64,000 nucleotides of DNA from Rhodovulum marinum (GTDB taxonomy: Bacteria > Pseudomonadota > Alphaproteobacteria > Rhodobacterales > Rhodobacteraceae): assembly GCF_004343075.1 (NCBI RefSeq), contig NZ_SLXP01000012.1:1-64000 (forward strand). The letters run 5' to 3'. Below the pieces are notes generated by a model that was not told the DNA's origin, made no database searches, and worked only from the letters and a program-made list of their open reading frames with translations. Below, one piece after another: positions 16,879 through 26,042 of this stretch. A program made the translations under genes and the position numbers. Each line of letters opens with the position of its first letter. Positions within the stretch are counted from its first letter, which is position 1.

Positions 16879-17172
16879 TTGAGAAACCCGAGGTTGATAT
16901 GCCTGCTCCCATTGCAAGCTCTGGCCCTTCTGATCTGCGTTCCCGGGCCGGTTTTGGCGGAATCCTGCTTCGCCCCGCCCCGCCCCTTCCTGCCAAGTGA
17001 TTCGCAGGCCGCACGGGACTATGCGGCTATCATCCGCGGCGATTTCGAAAATTACATCCAGGATATCCAGAGCTACTTCCGTTGCCTTGACAGCGAACGC
17101 GCCCGCGCTTTCGAGGAAGCGCGGGAAGTCAGCGAGGACTATGGCCGATTTCTGCAATTGGTAGGGGATTGA
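16879..17172 (+). CDS. Small exported protein, function unknown
   Basis: 97 residues. I chose TTG 16879 because AAGGAG (16864-16869) lies at ideal spacing and the product then begins with a normal signal peptide (LICLLPLQALALLICVPGPVLA-E). An upstream GTG at 16852 lacks such a site. The mature part of about 73 residues has two cysteines and a helical, acidic C-terminus. Divergent from the virB operon, it may be a periplasmic accessory factor of conjugation. I do not recognise a family. Confidence 0.6.
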   Translation: MRNPRLICLLPLQALALLICVPGPVLAESCFAPPRPFLPSDSQAARDYAAIIRGDFENYIQDIQSYFRCLDSERARAFEEAREVSEDYGRFLQLVGD

Positions 17173-17237
17173 TGGGCAGCCTCGGGAGCATCAGACTAGC
17201 AGCCCGTGAAAACCAGACGCCGATAACACCCTCAAAT

Positions 17238-17252
17238 ATCTACTTTTTAGAT
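17238..17252. promoter_or_regulatory. Inverted repeat before the XRE regulator gene
   Basis: ATCTA, five bases, TAGAT lies 45 bases before the GTG of the XRE-type regulator. Short dyads at this distance are typical autoregulatory operators of such proteins. Only the dyad is seen; binding is inferred. Confidence 0.3.
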
Positions 17253-17296
17253 AACAGATTTCATCCGCTAGCGACGTCACAAAAGGTATGTGACGC

Positions 17297-17554
17297 GTGG
17301 CAAAAACAATCAGAAGCAAAGGGCAGGTGGCACTCTGCCAGGCGTTGGTCGACGCGCGCAAAAGAGCAGGCTTGGGCCAGGACGACTTGGCGAACAGGCT
17401 CAAGTGCCATCAATCTCTCGTGGCGCGCATTGAGAGCGGCGAACGCCGGATCGACGTCGTCGAACTGGTCGTTCTGGCGCGCGCCATCGGCTTTGACCCG
17501 TTCGATGTCTTGGCGATCGTCGAAGCCGCCACGGAGCCCGACCACAGGATTTAA
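17297..17554 (+). CDS. XRE-family helix-turn-helix regulator
   Basis: 85 residues from GTG. The fold is a single HTH_3 domain: ARKRAGLGQDDLANRLKCHQSLVARIESGERRIDVVELVVLARAIG, with the conserved glutamine, the SLVARIE recognition helix and the closing LARAIGFDP helix. Small proteins of this kind regulate transfer or maintenance genes on mobile elements. It is the only obvious DNA-binding regulator near the virB genes, so it is a candidate reader of the shared palindrome or of the repeat at 17238. Confidence 0.88.
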   Translation: MAKTIRSKGQVALCQALVDARKRAGLGQDDLANRLKCHQSLVARIESGERRIDVVELVVLARAIGFDPFDVLAIVEAATEPDHRI

Positions 17555-17720
17555 GCGATTTCATCAATCGAGAACACGGGAGGTGACTTCTCCCGGTGTG
17601 AATTCGTTACCGCGAGGACGAACAGTAACCGATTTTAACGAGGCCCGGCATACGGTTGCAGCAAACGATTTGTATCTGAGCTGCTATCCGCAATGCCAAA
17701 TTGCAGGAAGTCAGTAAACA

Positions 17721-17939
17721 GTGAATGAAAATGAGGTCGAAGGCGTCGCGATCGCCAATTTGATTGCAGCCGATGAAGAAACCATTGTCGGCTGGGTATA
17801 TCGCTGGAACACAGGTGCTCTGGCAATCCGGTGGGACATGCATGGCCCACAGCGCGTCTCAAGGATTTACCCGGATCTTAGCGATGCCGATAAAGCTGAA
17901 ATCGACTTCGCGTCTCTCACGCAGCTGAATTGTCGCTAG
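17721..17939 (+). CDS. Hypothetical small protein
   Basis: 72 residues from a GTG start. The core IVGWVYRWNTGALAIRW, followed by an acidic C-terminal helix, looks like a small folded domain, but I recognise no family. There is no signal peptide. The coding case rests on composition and a protein-like sequence; a strong ribosome site is lacking. Confidence 0.4.
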   Translation: MNENEVEGVAIANLIAADEETIVGWVYRWNTGALAIRWDMHGPQRVSRIYPDLSDADKAEIDFASLTQLNCR

Positions 17940-18048
17940 GACTGATATGGAAGAATATGGCCTTTATGGCCCTCGATTGTGTGGTTTTTCCTGCATTCCA
18001 GATTTGATTTCGTACAAGGCTCTGCGCGACGTCGCTGCGCATCAACAG

Positions 18049-18804
18049 TCAGTAATTGACCTGCTCGAAGCCGTAATTCCCGCTATAGTCACGCCACTCA
18101 ACGAAGACGGATCTGTGATAAATGCTCGGGCAGTGCTGGCCCCATCGCTCGAGACCGGCATGCGCCGCGGGAAGCGCTGCGGGTGACGACGCCCTCCAAG
18201 AAAAATCGCCCTGGATCCCGTAGGTGCCGAGGACAACGACGGCGCTGCGGTTGCAGTCGCCATCTCGCCCGGATTCATGCTGGCGGGCATAACGAACGTC
18301 AAAGACGCGGATGGAGCGCACGAAATTGAACTCCGGCCCGCTGATATCGATGTCGGCGCGGTCTTCCACGAGCTGGAGAGCGTAATCGGCCCTTACGAGG
18401 TTGTCCCAAGCCGCGTTGGAGCCTTTAGGCACAAGCATCCCGCCTGCCCTGGCTGCCTGATCGAAGAGCGGGGTTGAAGAGTTTGGAGGGGCTCCTGAAT
18501 CACCATATAGGGCATCGAAGATCCGGTCCGCGGGCCGCGATCTAGCAGGTCCATCGTAAGACGCACCCATCGGGCAGCGCCAAATCTGAAGCGGCGGCTC
18601 CACCGGCCATGGAGTTATGCGCCGGATGAACTCGGCCCGTGCGCGGGCGCAGGGCACGGAAGCTGGCCAACCACCGGACAAACACAGCAGGATGGCACAA
18701 TCGATCTGATAGGTTTGGGCGCGTGCTTGTGTCGGAACTGTTGGGCCGGTCAAGGCGAGAGCTAAAAAGGCCACCAGAGGGAGGTTTTTGAATTCGAAAC
18801 GCAT
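18049..18804 (-). CDS. Exported protein co-regulated with the virB operon
   Basis: 251 residues with a signal peptide ending near PTQARA-Q. The mature part is rich in cysteine, tryptophan and aromatic residues (for example CAILLCLSGGWP and ERWGQHCPS), which suggests a disulfide-stabilised periplasmic protein. I do not recognise the family. The promoter 28 bases upstream carries the same palindrome as the virB promoter, which makes a role in conjugation likely. Confidence 0.65.
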   Translation of the reverse strand: MRFEFKNLPLVAFLALALTGPTVPTQARAQTYQIDCAILLCLSGGWPASVPCARARAEFIRRITPWPVEPPLQIWRCPMGASYDGPARSRPADRIFDALYGDSGAPPNSSTPLFDQAARAGGMLVPKGSNAAWDNLVRADYALQLVEDRADIDISGPEFNFVRSIRVFDVRYARQHESGRDGDCNRSAVVVLGTYGIQGDFSWRASSPAALPAAHAGLERWGQHCPSIYHRSVFVEWRDYSGNYGFEQVNY

Positions 18805-18831
18805 GGCAATGACCCTTGACGATCTTCACCC

Positions 18832-18860
18832 AGCATACATACGAAAATATACTATTGCAA
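18832..18860 (-). promoter_or_regulatory. Promoter/operator of the 251-residue exported protein
   Basis: On the minus strand, TTGCAA (-35, 18855-18860), a 17-base spacer and TATGCT (-10, 18832-18837). A surrounding 31-base stretch matches the stretch at 47.59-47.62 kb at 28 positions. The spacer holds an imperfect copy of the GATA...TATC palindrome. The -10 lies 27 bases before the start codon. Confidence 0.6.
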
Positions 18861-18925
18861 CCTTGGTGACGCAGAGTGTGGTTGCGGAGATCAGCAAGAT
18901 CGCGAGCTGACCGCGTCGCCCGTCG

Positions 18926-19471
18926 TCATCCACCACGTTGCGCGCGCCGCCAGTCCCACGGCATGTCAAAGCGTCCGGACCATATATTGCGCCGTGCGGA
19001 TCTGGCTTCGGTCTCATCGCGAATGTAGTCGCGGCTGTATCGGCGATAAGCCACGGCCCACCCTTCATGCACAAGCCAGGCGTTCAGATCGATACCGTCT
19101 TGATGACAGACCGCAATGAAGCGGCCATAGCGGTCGATATCGCGCACGGTGCAGCTGACCTGCCGACGGCCGATCCTGTCGGCGAGGGACAGTGCCGCTT
19201 GTTGTCCGCAGCGCCAGCGCTGACCCTCGGCCGTGGCGCAAACTTGTCGGCTTTCAGGGGCATCGATCCCATGCAACCGGATGCGCTGTCCACGAATTTC
19301 CAGTGTATCGCCGTCGATCACGCTGGCAACGCCGGTCAAGCGATCGGCATGGGCCTGCGGGGCGGCAACAAACGAGAACAGAAGGAGGGCGAGCAGCAAG
19401 CGCAAAGGGCAAACCAATCTTTTTGCGGAGGTGACGAGACATAAACGGATGATCCCGTAGGGAAGACCCAA
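18926..19471 (-). CDS. Secreted staphylococcal-nuclease-like thermonuclease
   Basis: About 181 residues; the start is uncertain (TTG 19471 or TTG near 19417). A signal peptide ends near PQAHA-D. The mature part has the SNase core: VIDGDTLEIRGQRIRLHGIDAPE, then a conserved cysteine-rich segment, DIDRYGRFIAVC and the catalytic-side LVHEGWAVAYRRYS. SNase-type exported nucleases are common on alphaproteobacterial plasmids and conjugative elements. The role there is unclear; clearing extracellular DNA is one possibility. Confidence 0.85.
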   Translation of the reverse strand: MGLPYGIIRLCLVTSAKRLVCPLRLLLALLLFSFVAAPQAHADRLTGVASVIDGDTLEIRGQRIRLHGIDAPESRQVCATAEGQRWRCGQQAALSLADRIGRRQVSCTVRDIDRYGRFIAVCHQDGIDLNAWLVHEGWAVAYRRYSRDYIRDETEARSARRNIWSGRFDMPWDWRRAQRGG

Positions 19472-19547
19472 GCCCTGTGAAGTCGCCCGTAGGCCACCGC
19501 ATCACGTCACGGATGATTTGCGGGCGGGGCTGTGTAGGGCAAGGTTG

Positions 19548-20846
19548 CTATTCGCCGGGCTGGACGCCCAGAGCTTCCAAGGTCGCGCGATCGGCTGCGC
19601 CGGTGATGGGCAGGCCGCTTTGTTCTTGGAACGCTCGCATCGCATTGCGCGATCCATTGCCCCAAACGCCGTCCGGGGTACCTGCGTCAAACCCGCCCGC
19701 GTTCAGGAGAGTCTGGATCGCGCGGTAGTCGTCTGGCGAGAGATCTAGCGTCGACCACCCGCAGGCGCCAGCCACTGCCTCGATCGCTTCCTGAATTCCG
19801 GCGAGATCAAATTCTGCATCGTGGCGTTGGCCATTGCCGTCCGTGAGCCGGATGAAAAAGCTCTCGGCATCATAGAGGCCGCGCAGGAACCCCTCTGAGC
19901 CAGAGCCGAACAGCCCGGCCCCCTTATTATTGGTCAGCTCGTTCCAGCGTGTCGATTGCGCAGGATTACTGTCTATCCGGTAGGTGATGTCGAACGAATC
20001 CCGGCGCATGGCACTGATCAAGAAATCGTCCTGGACGAACACAACCGACGTCTCGCCCTCGCGGCATTGCGCGAGTAGGGCTGTAGGACCCCCAAAGCGG
20101 CGCGCGTCATAGGCGGAGTAGTTGATGGCCACCACCGACGGGCTGTCGTCGATTGCTGCACGCTCTTGATTGATCACCCACCAGCCTGCGATCCGGTCTC
20201 CTTCATTATGCGCCTGCTCGAAGGGCGTGAGGCTGTAGTCGATGTCCGGGTGGTCCGGGTCGGCCCAAGGTAGTGCGGTCTCAGCGACCTCTTCACCTTG
20301 GGTCATGGCAGCGGGTGAAGTTCGGTCGGATATGGGCGGCGCTGAATTCGTCACGGTCGGTGTCACCGGGAAGGCGATGCCGTAACGGGCCTGCAGATAG
20401 GCCATTTGCAGTTGAGCGAGCGTGAGCTTTTCCGTTTCCACACGGCTGAGGGCAACCGCCTGGATCAATCCCCCTGCCGAGGCCGCTTCTCGCTCCGCGG
20501 TCTCGACACGATCCTGCTGTGCGGCCATTTCTCCTAGAAGCTGCTCGGCGCGCTCTGGATCTGGCTCTACCGCCGGTACGGTGACCTCGATCACTGCGCC
20601 AGCGGCTTCCGCCGCCTGTCGTGCCTCCACCACCGTGCGCAACAGAAGCAGCGCTTCCCGGCGGCTCTCGGCCAGCATGCGGATCAATCCCCCGTCATAG
20701 CGAGAGATCGTCGCATCGACTTCGGAAATCTGGCTGTCGATTGCTGCAATTTCTGCGTCCAGTGGAGAGCTTTCTTGTGCGACGACGCCTGCTGTCAGGC
20801 AGGTGCTGATCAACAAGGATGCGGTGAGCCTACGAAGTTTCGTCAT
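19548..20846 (-). CDS. Exported coiled-coil protein with C-terminal peptidoglycan-binding domain
   Basis: 432 residues from ATG 20846. A signal peptide ends near AGVVA-Q. An N-terminal helical stretch (about 27-150, rich in AE/QR heptads) is followed by an unassigned central domain with several WW/W-rich strands. A C-terminal PG_binding_1 module follows (DYRAIQTLLNAGGFDAGTPDG...WGNGSRNAMRAFQEQSGLP). It likely sits in the periplasm attached to the wall. Its place between the T4SS genes and BREX, on the virB strand, suggests an accessory envelope role. Confidence 0.7.
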   Translation of the reverse strand: MTKLRRLTASLLISTCLTAGVVAQESSPLDAEIAAIDSQISEVDATISRYDGGLIRMLAESRREALLLLRTVVEARQAAEAAGAVIEVTVPAVEPDPERAEQLLGEMAAQQDRVETAEREAASAGGLIQAVALSRVETEKLTLAQLQMAYLQARYGIAFPVTPTVTNSAPPISDRTSPAAMTQGEEVAETALPWADPDHPDIDYSLTPFEQAHNEGDRIAGWWVINQERAAIDDSPSVVAINYSAYDARRFGGPTALLAQCREGETSVVFVQDDFLISAMRRDSFDITYRIDSNPAQSTRWNELTNNKGAGLFGSGSEGFLRGLYDAESFFIRLTDGNGQRHDAEFDLAGIQEAIEAVAGACGWSTLDLSPDDYRAIQTLLNAGGFDAGTPDGVWGNGSRNAMRAFQEQSGLPITGAADRATLEALGVQPGE

Positions 20847-20929
20847 GCAAAAGCTCCTTTTCCCTTCCAGTGAGCGGTGCGGGAGGGTAATGCTGGGGCG
20901 AGCCCCCAAGTTTGTGATACGTCTAATAA

Positions 20930-20947
20930 CGTGACGGGCTTGTCACG
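20930..20947. promoter_or_regulatory. Dyad in the divergent promoter region before brxR
   Basis: CGTGAC, six bases, GTCACG forms a perfect inverted repeat about 100 bases before the WYL-regulator gene. BrxR-type proteins bind inverted repeats in exactly this position and repress their BREX operon. The dyad is visible; assignment to BrxR is inference. Confidence 0.4.
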
Positions 20948-21047
20948 AATCGACTTCCTGTCAACTCAAGGGTTATATGGTCTGATTTGTGAGTCAATCT
21001 AAAAACTGGACGCGTGTAACTTTGCGACATATAGATGAGGGCACCAA

Positions 21048-21902
21048 GTGACTCGCAAGAAGGGCAAGCAGCTGAACTGGGGTGTCGAACGTCGATATGA
21101 GTTCATCGAGTTTCGCCTGTTCTGGCAGGGGCGGATAAATCGAGGGGATTTGATGGACGCGTTCGGGGTTTCAACACAGCAGGCATCGCTGGACCTGAAT
21201 GCCTATATCGATCAGGCCAAGCGGAACCTCGTCTATGACAAGAGCCTGCGCACCTACCTGCGCGGCAAACAATTCAAGCCCAAATATCTCAAGCCGGATG
21301 CAGAGGAGTACTTCGCACAGCTGCGGGCCGTCGATCAGGGACTGGTGAGCGCGGCGCAAAGCTGGATCAGCGTCTTTCCGGGCTTTGGAGCAACGCCGAC
21401 ACCTGCCCGAGGCGTGGCGCCGGAAACGCTGCGCGATGTTCTTGCGGCGATCCGTTTGCCGGCCGCCTTACAGGTGACCTATCAGTCGATGTCACGCCCT
21501 GAGCCAAACGCGCGCTGGATTGAACCTCACGCTCTCGCATTTGACGGCTTTCGTTGGCATGCCCGTGCGTTTTGCCAGAATGACCAGGTCTTCAAGGATT
21601 TCCTCCTCTCACGCATTGTGGAGGTCGGGGACCAAGGGCCTGTTACGTCGGACCCTGGCTCCGATGCCGCTTGGCACACAGACGTCGTGCTCGAAATTGG
21701 GCCGCATCCGGACCTCTCCGACAACCAACGCCGCGCGATAGAGATGGATTACGGCATGGAGGCAGGCCACGCGCAGATCGTGGTCCGGCACGCGCTGTTG
21801 TTCTACGCGCTTAAGAGGCTGGGGCTTGATACCGATCCCGCCGCTCGAAAACCGCAGGACCAGCAGATCGTGCTGTTGAATCGAGACGAGGTCGTTGGAT
21901 GA
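21048..21902 (+). CDS. brxR: WYL-domain transcriptional regulator of BREX (BrxR-like)
   Basis: 284 residues. An N-terminal winged helix (about 15-65, FRLFWQGRINRGDLMDAFGVSTQQASLDL) is followed by the WYL region (about 135-215, VTYQSMSRPEPNARWIEPHAL...WHARAFCQ...FKDFLLSRI) and a C-terminal dimer extension. This is the BrxR/CapW layout, ligand-sensing repressors in front of phage-defence operons. It overlaps brxA by four bases (ATGA), so it is the first gene of the operon. It remains intact although the operon is truncated. Confidence 0.88.
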   Translation: MTRKKGKQLNWGVERRYEFIEFRLFWQGRINRGDLMDAFGVSTQQASLDLNAYIDQAKRNLVYDKSLRTYLRGKQFKPKYLKPDAEEYFAQLRAVDQGLVSAAQSWISVFPGFGATPTPARGVAPETLRDVLAAIRLPAALQVTYQSMSRPEPNARWIEPHALAFDGFRWHARAFCQNDQVFKDFLLSRIVEVGDQGPVTSDPGSDAAWHTDVVLEIGPHPDLSDNQRRAIEMDYGMEAGHAQIVVRHALLFYALKRLGLDTDPAARKPQDQQIVLLNRDEVVG

Positions 21903-22543
21903 CCATGGCAGCACGAAAAGCAGACTTCGGAGCAAACCATCAGCCCTACAAAATGTCCTTCACCTCTGGGGGGTTGTTTCTGAACGAGAGCGTGATCGTC
22001 GCCGAACTGCACGTGGTTGGTGAAGATTGGAAAGTAACGCTTTCACGCGCGCTCGAAGAGGGAGCGACGTCTTTGCCGAAGGCGGCTTCAAACCGGCGCA
22101 CCCTCCGCGAAATCGTCAACCGCCTGATGACGCTGACCGAAGACGAAATCCGTTTTTTCGTCAGTGGGCCCGGTCGACAAGAACAACAACACCTACTGTG
22201 GATCGCCACATGTCGGGCTTACAGGTTCGTGCGTGAGTTCGCTGTTGAGGTCATTTGTGATCGGTATCTCGCCTATCAACTGGACCTGCCGCTCGAGAGC
22301 TTCGACATATTCTTTGATGCCAAAGCCGATTGGAATGAGGGGTTGGCCTCGATCAGCGACAGCACCCGCAACAAGCTCCGGCAGATCCTGTTCCGAATGA
22401 TGCGGGAAGCTGGCGTTATCTCTGGCGATAATCGGATCCAGTCGACTTATCTCTCGGCGCAGTTCCGGCAGATAATCGAGGCGACCGACCCCACCGATCT
22501 TGCGGTGTTCCCTGGCGTTGCGATCGAGGGAGGCTCATTATGA
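21899..22543 (+). CDS. brxA: BREX protein BrxA (DUF1819)
   Basis: 214 residues. The sequence KMSFTSGGLFLNESVIVAELH at the start, the central LLWIATCRAYRFVREFAVEVI helix and the late ILFRMMREAGVIS helix fit the all-helical BrxA family, a DNA-binding component of type I BREX. It starts inside the brxR stop and overlaps brxB by four bases. It appears full length. Confidence 0.88.
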   Translation: MTMAARKADFGANHQPYKMSFTSGGLFLNESVIVAELHVVGEDWKVTLSRALEEGATSLPKAASNRRTLREIVNRLMTLTEDEIRFFVSGPGRQEQQHLLWIATCRAYRFVREFAVEVICDRYLAYQLDLPLESFDIFFDAKADWNEGLASISDSTRNKLRQILFRMMREAGVISGDNRIQSTYLSAQFRQIIEATDPTDLAVFPGVAIEGGSL

Positions 22544-23142
22544 TCCCGCAGTTGTCACGCAAGGAACGCGCCGAGCACCTCTACCGGGTCATCACCAGCG
22601 AACGGTTCCTGACCAAGCAAGGCCTCGGCAACGAAGTGCCATTTTTCATCTGCCCGTTCCCGGCGGAAGAAGGCGTCACTATGATCGAGGACCGGCGCGA
22701 CCTGATCGAGCGGATCGCCCATGCGGGCGTGACAGCGCTCGACCTGAGCCTCTACGAAATCTCCCTTGGGCTTCTCGAGGAACGCGGCATCCTCGAAGAC
22801 GTCCTTGCCGCAGAGCCTGAGATGGACAAGTCAGAGCTGCGAGAGCTTTTGCAGGGCGTTCTTGATGTCCATGAACACCTGATCCCAAAGATTGGTGCGG
22901 CTATCGCCGCTCAGCCGCATGACGTGATCTTTCTCTCCGGTGTGGGCGAAGTCTATCCGTATATCCGCTCGCACAATGTGCTCAACAACCTCCAGAGCAC
23001 CGCCAAAGACAAGCCAACAGTCCTGTTCTTTCCCGGCAGCTACACTCACTCCACAGCGACGGGGGGATCCCTCGATCTCTTCGGGTTGCTGCATGACGAC
23101 AAATATTACCGTGCTTTTAACATTCTGAACTACGAGGTCTGA
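22540..23142 (+). CDS. brxB: BREX protein BrxB (DUF1788)
   Basis: 200 residues, the usual length. It has the DUF1788 pattern: PFFICPFPAE early, VDVHEHLIPKIGAAI-like middle (here VLDVHEHLI), HDVIFLSGVGEVYPYIRSHNVLNNLQ and the C-terminal PTVLFFPGSY...LNYEV. Its exact function in BREX is unknown. It lies between brxA and brxC in the standard type I order, with four bases to brxC. It appears complete. Confidence 0.9.
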   Translation: MIPQLSRKERAEHLYRVITSERFLTKQGLGNEVPFFICPFPAEEGVTMIEDRRDLIERIAHAGVTALDLSLYEISLGLLEERGILEDVLAAEPEMDKSELRELLQGVLDVHEHLIPKIGAAIAAQPHDVIFLSGVGEVYPYIRSHNVLNNLQSTAKDKPTVLFFPGSYTHSTATGGSLDLFGLLHDDKYYRAFNILNYEV

Positions 23143-23146
23143 CCGG

Positions 23147-25048
23147 ATGGCCACTGCTCTGAGAAACATTTTCGCCAAGCCTGTCGACCGCCCGATTGAT
23201 GGCGTGATCAAGGCTGACGATGAAGCAAGCCTGCGCATCGAACTCGACGAGTATGTCATCACCGATGAAATTGGCAAACGCCTCGAGACCTTCCTTGATG
23301 CCTATAATAACTACGACACCGCCAATGGGGTCTGGATCTCTGGCTTCTTTGGCTCCGGTAAGTCGCACCTCCTGAAGATGCTGGCCCTTCTCATGGAAAA
23401 CCGAGAAGTCGATGGCACGCGGGCTTTTGACATTTTCGAGGATAAGCTGACCGATCAGCCCATGCTTTTGGGCGCTTTGCGCAAGGCGGTCTCCGTGCCC
23501 TCAAAGTCGATCCTTTTCAACATCGACCAGAAGGCAGATGTTATCTCCAAGACCGATGTGGATGCGCTACTCTCAGTGTTCCAGAAGGTCTTTGACGAGG
23601 CCTGCGGCTACTACGGCAAGCTGCCCCATATCGCGCAGTTTGAGCGTGACCTCGATGATCGCGGCCAGCTGGCTGCGTTTAAGGATGCCTATGCGGCTGC
23701 TGCTGGCAAGCCTTGGGAGCGCGGCCGTGAACAGGCAGCGCTCGAGCGTAAGAACATTGCCACCGCCTTCGCATCCGTGACAGGTGGCGACCCAGCAGAT
23801 GCGACAGACATTCTGGGTCAGTATCGCGCTGACACTCGAGTTTCGATCGAGGACTTTGCCAACAAGGTGAAGGGTTGGATCGACAAGCAGGCGCCGAAGT
23901 TCCGGCTGAACTTTTTCGTGGACGAAGTAGGCCAGTACATCGCTGAAAACGTCAAATTGATGACGAACCTGCAAACCATCGCCGAAAGCCTTAATACGAA
24001 ATGCAAAGGCCAGGCTTGGGTCATCGTGACCTCACAGCAGGACATGGAAGCTATCATCGGGGACGGAAAGGCATTTCAGTCGCAGGACTTCTCGAAGATC
24101 ATGGCGCGTTTTGGCGTGAAGATGCCTCTGAACTCTGCCGACGTGGCTGAGGTCATCCAGCGCCGCCTTCTGTCGAAGACCGACGAAGGCCAGGTGCGGC
24201 TCGGCAACCTGCATGACCGCGAGGAGAACAACCTCAAGACCTTGTTTGATTTTACGGATGGGTCGATCAAGCTGAAGAACTTTGACGGGCGCGCTCATTT
24301 TGTCTCGAGCTACCCGTTCCCCCCGTATCAATACATGCTGTTCCAGATGGCGATCACGTCGCTCTCGCAGCACAACGCCTTTGAGGGCAAGCACAGCTCG
24401 GTCGGCGAACGCTCGATGCTGGGTGTGTTCCAGGAGGTCGCTAAGAAGATGGCAGACCAGCCCGTGGGCGGCCTTGCCACGTTCGATCTTATGTTCGAGG
24501 GCATCCGCACCGCCCTGAAGTCCGCCGTCCAACAGTCGATCCAGATTGCCGAGAAGGAAATCCAGGACATCGACCCTTTCGCAGTCCGGGTGCTGAAAGC
24601 GCTCTTCCTTGTCAAATACGTCAAGGAGTTCAAGCCAACAGTGCGCAACATCGGCGTCCTTTTGCTCTCTGAGTTCGATACTGATCAGAACAAACAACGC
24701 CGCAAGATTGAGGAGGCGCTGTCCTTCCTCGAACGAAACACGCTTATCCAGCGCAATGGCGAGGTCTACGAGTTCCTGACAAACGAGGAAAAGGATGTCG
24801 AGGCCGAGATCAAGGCGCTCGATGTCGACCCGTCCGAGCTGTCGAAGGAAATGGAGACGCTGGCATTTGATACGATCCTGCGCCATCGCAAGATCAAGCA
24901 TCTGACCACCGGCAATGAATACAGCTTCAGCCGTAAACTAGACGATCACCTTTTGGGCCGGGAGCATGAGCTCTCGATCAATCTGATTAGCCCGGGCTTG
25001 TTGCACATATCGGTGAGAGGGATTCATCTCGGGAATCCTGATGGTTAG
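23147..25048 (+). pseudogene. brxC: BREX ATPase BrxC, 3' half deleted by IS insertion
   Basis: The first about 616 codons are normal BrxC: VWISGFFGSGKSHLLKML (Walker A, about 62-79), VDEVGQYI (Walker B region, about 255-262) and the helical body. BrxC is normally near 1200 residues. At 24995 the coding sequence runs into the inverted repeat of an IS5/IS903-like element, and the frame closes 17 codons later in IS sequence. The remaining brxC, pglX, pglZ and brxL are absent from the right side of the IS, where a resolvase fragment lies instead. The loss is therefore a deletion and not a simple insertion. The truncated ATPase is unlikely to support BREX defence. Confidence 0.9.
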
Positions 25049-26042
25049 ATCGATGGCATGCCCAAGCCTGCCAACACCCGCTACCGCACGACGAACTGGT
25101 CCGACTATAACGCCGCCCTGAAACGGCGAGGATCGCTGGCCATCTGGTTCGATCCGGCAATGCCCTGGAAGGCAGGCCGAAGCGGCAAGCGTGGCCATCC
25201 CGAGACCTTCTCCGACAGCGCCATTCAGACCTGTCTCACGCTGAAAGTCCTGTTCGGCCTGCCGCTTCGGCAGACCGTCGGCCTCGTTGCGAGCTTGATC
25301 GAGATGGCCGGTCTCGACTGGCCTGTGCCCGACTATTCGACGCTATGCCGGCGTCAGGCACGGATCCAGGTGCAGATCCCGTATCGGCGCTTGGGCCAGC
25401 CACTGAACCTCCTAATCGACAGCACAGGCATCCGTTTTCGCGGCGACGGCGAATGGCTGTCGCGCAAGCATGGCGCGACGCGCAGACGCGAATGGCGCAA
25501 GGTCCATCTGGCGATGGACACGGCCACAGGCGACATCCGTGCGGTCGAATTCACCTCGAGCAGGCAGGGTGACAGCCCGATCCTTCCGGAGCTGCTGGCG
25601 CAGATCCCGGCGGGCGAAGAAATCGACACTGTCACCGCCGACGGCGCCTATGACACGCGCCGCTGCCATGCCGCGATCCTCGAGCATGGAGCCGACCCGA
25701 TCATACCGATCCGCCGCAATGGACGCGCCTGGAAACCCGATTGTCCCGCCGCGATATCTCGAAACGAGATCCTGCAAGCGACACAATGTCTGGGTCGGTC
25801 CATCTGGAAGAAATGGGCCGGCTATCACGCCCGAAGTCGTGTCGAAGCCCAAATGAACCGCCTCAAGCTTTTCGGCGACCGGATCATGTCACGAGATCCC
25901 GACCGCCAGACCGCCGAAATCCAGATCCGTATCGCCATCATGAACCGCTGCTCGGCCCTGGGACGGGCCGAGATCGAAGCCATCGCCTGAAACAGGCGGG
26001 GAAAGGGGCTGATCATCCTGGCGTCCGATTAGTGCAACAAGG
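24995..26042 (+). mobile_element. IS5-family (IS903-like) insertion sequence
   Basis: About 1.05 kb. The ends carry imperfect inverted repeats: CTTGTTGCACATATCGG (24997-25013) and, on the other strand, CTTGTTGCACTAATCGG (26025-26041), two mismatches in 17. One transposase gene fills it. The flanks (end of brxC, start of a resolvase) show no matching target duplication. This fits recombination or deletion between two IS copies. Confidence 0.85.
25058..25990 (+). CDS. IS5-family transposase
   Basis: 310 residues, full length for IS903-like transposases. The NWSDYNAALKRRGSLAIWFDP start is typical. DDE residues are visible in LLIDSTGIRF (D), TADGAYDTRR (D) and RSRVEAQMNRLKLFGDRI (E with the YREK-like helix). 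No frameshift is seen, so the element is probably still active. Confidence 0.93.
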   Translation: MPKPANTRYRTTNWSDYNAALKRRGSLAIWFDPAMPWKAGRSGKRGHPETFSDSAIQTCLTLKVLFGLPLRQTVGLVASLIEMAGLDWPVPDYSTLCRRQARIQVQIPYRRLGQPLNLLIDSTGIRFRGDGEWLSRKHGATRRREWRKVHLAMDTATGDIRAVEFTSSRQGDSPILPELLAQIPAGEEIDTVTADGAYDTRRCHAAILEHGADPIIPIRRNGRAWKPDCPAAISRNEILQATQCLGRSIWKKWAGYHARSRVEAQMNRLKLFGDRIMSRDPDRQTAEIQIRIAIMNRCSALGRAEIEAIA

